A stretch of DNA of 64,000 nt from Polytrichum commune (Eukaryota > Streptophyta > Polytrichopsida > Polytrichales > Polytrichaceae). The stretch covers positions 16,802,001-16,866,000 of the forward strand of contig OX485803.1 of the NCBI GenBank assembly GCA_950295325.1, read 5' to 3'. The position numbers and the translations under genes were made by a program. The notes under the pieces were generated by a model that made no database searches, had not been told where the DNA came from, and worked only from the letters and a program-made list of their open reading frames with translations. This document shows, in pieces, positions 58,422 to 64,000 of this stretch; the first letter of the stretch is position 1, and every line of letters starts with the position of its first letter.

Positions 58422-58430
58422 AAACCCTAA
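58422..58430 (+). promoter_or_regulatory. Telo-box AAACCCTAA upstream of uL15m
   Basis: The sequence AAACCCTAA lies about 200 bases upstream of the uL15m start codon, inside CTAAACCCTAAACCCC. Telo-boxes are a known element of plant promoters for ribosomal and other translation genes and act in either orientation. I did not see a clear TGGGCC-type site II partner beside it. The motif is plain; its function here is inferred from position. Confidence 0.6.
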
Positions 58431-58564
58431 ACCCCAGATGTTGTCGTCCACGACTCATTTTCGTTCGTCCGTCTATCTGTCCGTTCGATGGGTATTTTCG
58501 TCCAACGATCCCACTTCGTCGGAGGGGTTTCATTTCTTCCGCCGGAGAATCTTCGGCCGTCAAT

Positions 58565-58838
58565 AAATGCAGTTGAAAATGAGGTAGATTTCGTATTGGA
58601 ATGTCCCTTATATAACCCCATTAGAAATAAGTTTTTATCACTATTTGAGAACATAGTTCCAGGGAGCCTTAGGTCTTTCTTTCAATTAGAGCATCAAGTT
58701 GACATTAGCTTCTATCTCACGAAGACTACCACACTCTGCCACTGTAGAGAATTAACTAGTTTGACACCACCTTAATGTACTTTCAGTCCCAGTAGCCTTT
58801 TCAGCCACCCGGACTATTAAATCAATCTTATTTCATAG
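58565..58838 (+). pseudogene. 5'-truncated LINE end (zinc-binding domain and 3' tail)
   Basis: Plus-strand ENEVDFVLECPLYNPIRNKF and LFENIVPGSLRSFFQLEHQ match the C-terminal domain of the LINE at 37146-37412 on the other strand. The zinc-binding His of ENEAHF is Asp here. Nucleotide similarity starts at about 58565 and continues past the stop to about 58838 (TTTGACACC, AGCCTTTTC, TTATTTCATA). It sits 340 bases upstream of the uL15m start, pointing away from it. Confidence 0.82.
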
Positions 58839-61800
58839 AATCTTACTCTACGTTCAATTTTACCAATAATATCAACAATCTTATAGAATTCTAAGACACA
58901 CTACTAAGATATGTGAGTCTTATGTGGTTACTACTCTTCTTAATCAAGCATTTACATTTTAGTGGTATATGGCAAGGCTCATAGTAAGAATGAACACCAA
59001 AATGACATGGGTTACAATAAAATTGGATTGTATACTCACAATGTGTTAATCATTCTTGGTTCAAAAATTGTTAACATAATTCGGAAGGGAACTCTATGTG
59101 ATCACTTAATCCTCAAAGGACATAGGGTCTCAATATATGGCCAAATACACAACTTACACATGCCTCATCAAGTGCATAAATCATATGTTATGTATCTATG
59201 GCTTTGGAACCTTAATTTACACATTGACTTATGTCAAGGAGAAGATCAATATATCTATACATATTTGACATCAGCGATCCAAATACAACATGTGTATTTG
59301 CATCCAAGGGGCATCCAAGCTACACATTTTAACTACAATCTTCAATAACATCAAGGTATTCAATCGCTTTGAAAAGTGCAGTCAAAGAACAAGTTAATTT
59401 TAGATAAGGTCACTTTTGACACAATGATCCGAACAAGTTGCTCATGGTTCACATTCCCATGGGAGATAATCAAACTCTCTTTGAAAATCTTTTAGAGATT
59501 CATATATGTATCCTCCATATCCAAGTGGGCAGTTGCCACATGTCATTGTTTGGCCTACCCAAGCATCCAAGTAGGTCTTGCCCATTTCCATGCCAATTTT
59601 TGCGGGAGTGTTGCATCTCTCGGGGTCAAGGAGATTACACTCAAAATTGAAAGTTAAGTATATTTGGACCAACAACTTGTCCAGAAAGCACAAGGGATAT
59701 GCAATTGTGGGGACAAAACATCAAACAACAACACAACAAGCACAACTTGGGCTGTTTGTATTTCATGTTCGCCAACCACCATATTTGTGTAGTTTTACAA
59801 TCTAGTGTACGTCATACTAGCAGTTGGAATTGTCTGAAATTCATGCATAAATCCAAGTATACTTAAACCCTAGTTTTAAGGTAAGTTGGGCTTAAACTGT
59901 CCCTTTGGCCTATTAAGGCTATATATGGAAATGTTACAAAAAAGTTGCTTGTACGTGAGGCCAAATAATGCTTCACTTTAACCGAAGGATCAGATAATAA
60001 AGAAGGCAATAACGGGGAATAAAATAGAAATTTCCGAAGCTAGATTCTCTAGCTTTCCAACTCCATCATTCAGGGGGGACCTTGGGCCACCTTGTATGCA
60101 TAATGGACCAACTTATAGTGAACCTTGGCTCAATCATCACTTGCCTACATTCATATACAACCAAAGGTGAAGGCTACCCTTTTCTAATCCTCTCATGCTC
60201 CTCGCTAGCTGCATGTCTTTTTGACAAAAAGTTTTTGCAAGTTTTTGACATTTGACACGCAAAAACTTGCACAAAACAAAAACGCACATCAATTGACACA
60301 CATTACTAGGTATATTGGGATTCAATTATATATGTGAATTAATTAATTAAGTCATGGAGTTAGTCTAACTCTTTCAAGTGCGCTAGCCCTAGACTAGCCA
60401 ACTTCTAGGCTTTGAGAAGCCTTGTTTCTATATGGGTGTAAGCATGGTAAAGTGGATAGCTCCTAATCTCTGCCTAGTGTTAAGTGAAAGTGTTTCAAAA
60501 CTATACACTAACTTGAATTTTGTGGTGAAAAAAAATCATAGACATTTTAGAAAACATATTGATCCACATAGGCCCTCCCACTTGTATTCACTACTGAACT
60601 CAGAATGGTGTGTATATTTTGTGTACATAGTCCAATCCCATGTAACATGTGTCTTTTTTAGTATCCTGGCTCTGTAAATAAAATATCAGGTTTTTGTTTG
60701 TTATGTGAGGTTATTCTAGTGCGGGGATGGGCATATTCACTTGTAAATGATGTTGTGACGACGGATGGGAAAAAGTATGCACTCTATGCATGACTTCGTC
60801 TATGAGAACAAGAGTTCCAGCACTGGAGGATATGATACATCTATTAGAGAAAGAACATCATGAGAGCAAATGCTTGTTTGTGAGCAGATGTTCATTTTCA
60901 GAATGTACCATGTTTAAGAAACCCCTCTGCTTGAGCCTCTTCAGAAATCACACCATTAGCTGTCATTCAGATCAGTTCAAGACGTTTACATTTGACCACA
61001 ACATAAATTCACAATGAACAACACAGATAGGTATAAGATTCTGCAGGATTCTGACGGAGAAGACCATTTCTTGATGAATCGTGAGAAGAGCAGCATCTGA
61101 GATATGTGTTGTCTCACACATCTCCCAGCGTCCACACAATCTGGAGAAGCATCTTCATACAGAATGGATGTCACTATAGAAACTTCAGGGACTCTATTGG
61201 ATGGTTACCAGGTGTCAGTTCCCTACAGCTGAGGTTGACGAGGGAAATAATAACTTCATAATCGTTTCCAAGTGATGAAGATGTGAGTATTGCAGTGAAG
61301 GTCTATCAAACCTGATGCATGGAACCTCCAAAGCAACTCAAGGCATGAGCAACAACAACAGTAAGGTCACTCTGTACTGGTTAGAGTTAACCTAGAGGTT
61401 GTAGGGGCCCAAAAGAATGACTAGCAAATACCACAAGGTAGGAGCAACTAACAAGTTTATTATGAATCGGGACTCGTTTTGCTACACCTAGTAGTAGCCT
61501 TGGGCCAAGGACTGAGGGACAAGAGCGGACAACCAAAGTGGATGGTTAGGGAATGGCCCAGCAAACAAGAAGTAACAACAATTCAAATCCTACCAACAAA
61601 ACACAAGCAGAAACAGAAAGGAAAGGCCGCAGACAACAAAACATCAAGCAAAAAAATAGAAACAGAAAGTCAGTGTACAATGGTCATTATGTTCAGTTGT
61701 GGTGCACTGACGCATATTGTGCATTAGAAAATCAGGGGGTGTAGAGGGGGCAGGCAGCAGTGTTAACAACCCCAAATCTGAGACATCATGATCACATACT

Positions 61801-62893
61801 GTTTGAAACAAACAAAAATCTTGAAACATATCATCAATTTAATAACCACAAATGGTGCTCCAAAGGCTGTAATGGCCTGTTTGAAATCAAAATGTAATCT
61901 GAAGTAGTACAACCATGTTGTTTCTGAGTGCCAGGTCAGCAGTTTATACGTGTCACAAGGACCGAAGTCTCTATAAAGGAACACCCAAGAGCATGGAAAA
62001 TTCAAATGAACCTCAAAGTGTCTGAATACCAAAACGAATCCAGGCTGTCTACAAGACCCCAGCAGCAGCAAACACTACTTGATTTACAGGTAGAAGAAAC
62101 CAGAGCGTAATGCTGCCAGGAAGTAGATTCCCATAGTTACATTACAAAATCCGAATCCAACAAGCCAAACCTGAGCAGACGTACCCCCAGAATCTAGCAG
62201 AGGTTTTCCATGATTCCATCAATGCTGCATACAAGGCATGTTGGTCCTTGCTGCAACTCCACACATGTAATCATCAATTTAATTAGGAAATACTTTTTAC
62301 CAGTCAGGCTGCAGCAACACTGCAACTGCAATAAATAGAAGCTCCTTTGAAAAATTTCAGCTGAAAAAGCTCTTGCCTCTGTGCACCTACAGACATAGAA
62401 GGTGAAGAACTCCCATCAGTCACTGACTGTCAAGTTCAGAATGGATTCAAGGTAGGTTAGTACAAAGCCATTCCATCACCGAATATGAATAGATGCAAGA
62501 AGACTCAACCGGTTCAAAGACTCCTAGTGTGTAGAATGTTATACATTCTATCGCAGTCTGCCATGTCACATACAGGGACTTGTGTGCAAGAGATCACTTA
62601 AATCACATATACATTATAATAACAAGTTGCAATGACAGCACCTAAACATGTGCAAAGCCACAACAATGTTACTTGAAGCACCCTTGAGAAGTTCACTGTC
62701 CACAGCAAGCATACCTTCACAAACATGGGAAGGAGTTGAATAGATTTGTATTCCCACAAACCCAATATGCTGCGGTTATCTGGCAAGCTATGAGTATGTT
62801 TGTTTTCAGTGACGCTGAGTTCTACCAGCATCAAGCGACATCCTTCGGGCATGGCCATGGAACTGGACACAACCTATTTGGTGGGCCACAAAG
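58839..62893. other. Intergenic and probable 3' flank of the F-box gene
   Basis: Contains a partial repeat J (about 59337-59400) and an inverse copy of the 32.7-kb dispersed segment (about 60215-60300). The 128-codon plus frame at 58962-59348 starts with GTG and matches nothing. 62100-62893 probably includes 3' untranslated sequence of the F-box gene. No RNA gene seen. Confidence 0.45.
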
Positions 62894-64000
62894 TCACGTC
62901 AATACATCCAGTCTGGGCTCAAATGGCAACACATGATCATAATGATGGCCAGGGCCATTAGGGAGCCACTGCCACACTTGCTGTGATAGATCATACATAA
63001 GAGCCCGTGAACTGAGAAAGTAAATCACGTTCCCTAGGCCTCGGCACCGAAAATGTGTCGGCCGTTTCCACTCTTTGCAGAACTCCTCCAGCAGAGCGGG
63101 TGGCATGGTCACCACATCTTCCCACACTCCACCTCCATCCTTCTCCCGAAGCTCCCACAATTTGATTGCTTTGGGTTTTGCAAAGTGACTGTCTTCAGAT
63201 ATTCTTCCAACAATCAGAAGAGATCCTTGGCACTCAACAAGAGAAGGCGGAGCTTGGAAATTGAGTAACATGGCTGATCGAATCTCCTCCCTCCAAACTG
63301 CCAGTTCGATATCATAGGCATGAAGAATCAATGTTACAGGCCAGCCCCGAGTGGCAGATAGATTGTAAAACAACCCATTGCAATAAACCAGGCGATGGCT
63401 TGTGAAGGATCCCAGTGCCCTGCCTGTAATCTCCCAAGTCTTGGTTGCAGAATCATAAACCTCAGTGTTGGACACTAGGTCCTGCCTTGACTGAGTTCCA
63501 ACCACAACAATCTTGTAGGTCTTTGTAATTCTGTCAACCACCATTCCCAGGAGATGCACGCGCTTTATGTACAACATACTAGGAAGATCTCTCCATTCAG
63601 TAGTCAAGGGATTGCAAACACATACAACAGCAAGGCGATTCGGATATGCAGCAGAGCATAGCAGCCCCCCAGCTGATGCTAAAGTATACATCTTGGACGG
63701 ATACTGAGGCACTGGTACATTGTGCCAGATGCCAAGTGAGGGATTGTATGCCATGGCCAGCATCTCAGTCCCTGTCTGAACATGGATGGAAAATAGCCAA
63801 AGTTGCTGGGAGGACACTGTGGACCACAACTCCAAAAACGAATTTGATTCCAACAGATTCTTCCAGCGCTTGCATACAGTTCGGAATCGGAAGAAACTTG
63901 GGACTGGCAGACATGCAAGAGTTCTGTCAATCAAGTCCTCTGGCAATCCGCTCCATATCCGGTCTTGCATTGGCATCATAACCAAACGCTCTTCCTCCCG
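62894..64000 (-). CDS. F-box/kelch-type protein, 5' end beyond the window
   Basis: Probable substrate receptor of an SCF (Skp1-Cullin-F-box) E3 ubiquitin ligase. The frame is uninterrupted from the window edge to a TGA at 62894-62896. The first ATG in the window is at 63979 and would give 361 residues, but seven codons upstream (REEERLV) are also open, so the true start probably lies further right. Counting from that ATG, the F-box spans about residues 6-50 (IWSGLPEDLIDRTLACLP, FFRFRTVCKRWKNLL). The rest is a beta-propeller-like region with kelch/FBA-style phrases: CNPLTTEWRDLPSM, TEVYDSATKTWEITG, LYDLSQQ-type blades near the C-terminus and a final QVWQWLPNGPG. The overall pattern recalls the Arabidopsis At5g15710/At3g61590 type, from memory only. 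No intron is needed. The substrate cannot be told from sequence. Confidence 0.88.
   Translation of the reverse strand, partial: REEERLVMMPMQDRIWSGLPEDLIDRTLACLPVPSFFRFRTVCKRWKNLLESNSFLELWSTVSSQQLWLFSIHVQTGTEMLAMAYNPSLGIWHNVPVPQYPSKMYTLASAGGLLCSAAYPNRLAVVCVCNPLTTEWRDLPSMLYIKRVHLLGMVVDRITKTYKIVVVGTQSRQDLVSNTEVYDSATKTWEITGRALGSFTSHRLVYCNGLFYNLSATRGWPVTLILHAYDIELAVWREEIRSAMLLNFQAPPSLVECQGSLLIVGRISEDSHFAKPKAIKLWELREKDGGGVWEDVVTMPPALLEEFCKEWKRPTHFRCRGLGNVIYFLSSRALMYDLSQQVWQWLPNGPGHHYDHVLPFEPRLDVLT

Noticed and set aside
58962-59348. 128-codon plus-strand open frame
   Set aside because: Begins with GTG, has no recognisable domain, and lies in low-complexity A+T-rich intergenic sequence.
32413-60300. 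Segment 32.7 kb / 60.2 kb inverted similarity as a gene family
   Set aside because: Similarity is limited to about 90 non-coding bases; treated as an undelimited dispersed repeat.

Overview
The window is nuclear DNA of a land plant. It holds spliced genes with GT-AG introns, a nuclear gene for a mitochondrial ribosomal protein with a plant telo-box upstream, a plant-type F-box/kelch gene, and A+T-rich intergenic DNA packed with small inverted-repeat transposons. The density of repeats and the mix of retroelement relics suggest a large-genome species. A seed-free vascular plant (fern or lycophyte) would fit, but that is an impression from remembered protein families and was not tested.

Layout. 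Bases 1-1.7 kb are less A+T-rich and look like the promoter, leader exon and start of an intron of a minus-strand gene running off the left edge. Bases 1.7-55.9 kb are a repeat desert with no intact gene. It contains a decayed pogo/Tigger-type DNA transposon (14.2-16.8 kb), LINE relics (18.2-18.8, 37.0-38.0 and 58.6-58.8 kb), a Ty3/gypsy reverse-transcriptase relic (20.8 kb), and two copies of the C-terminal part of an unusual non-LTR retrotransposon with a restriction-like endonuclease (25.9-26.5 kb, nearly intact; 38.0-38.4 kb, broken). There are dozens of short non-autonomous elements. Many can be delimited to the base because their target-site duplications survive: 8 bp (hAT-like, ends CTCGGGGGG...), 9 bp (Mutator-like), 3 bp TAA/TTA (Harbinger/Tourist-like, ends GGGCC...), TA, and one flanked by TTAA.

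The right end (55.9-64 kb) is genic. A complete four-exon gene for mitochondrial ribosomal protein uL15 lies on the minus strand at 55,958-58,226. An F-box/kelch-type gene, also minus strand, starts at or beyond the right edge and ends at 62,894. The two genes are not obviously connected in function: one serves mitochondrial translation, the other probably SCF-type ubiquitin ligation.

The most interesting material is the restriction-like-endonuclease retroelement, the set of precisely delimited non-autonomous transposon families with nested insertions and in-window empty sites, and two long near-perfect hairpins (24.7 kb and 48.3 kb). Family assignments come from reading motifs by eye; no database search was run.
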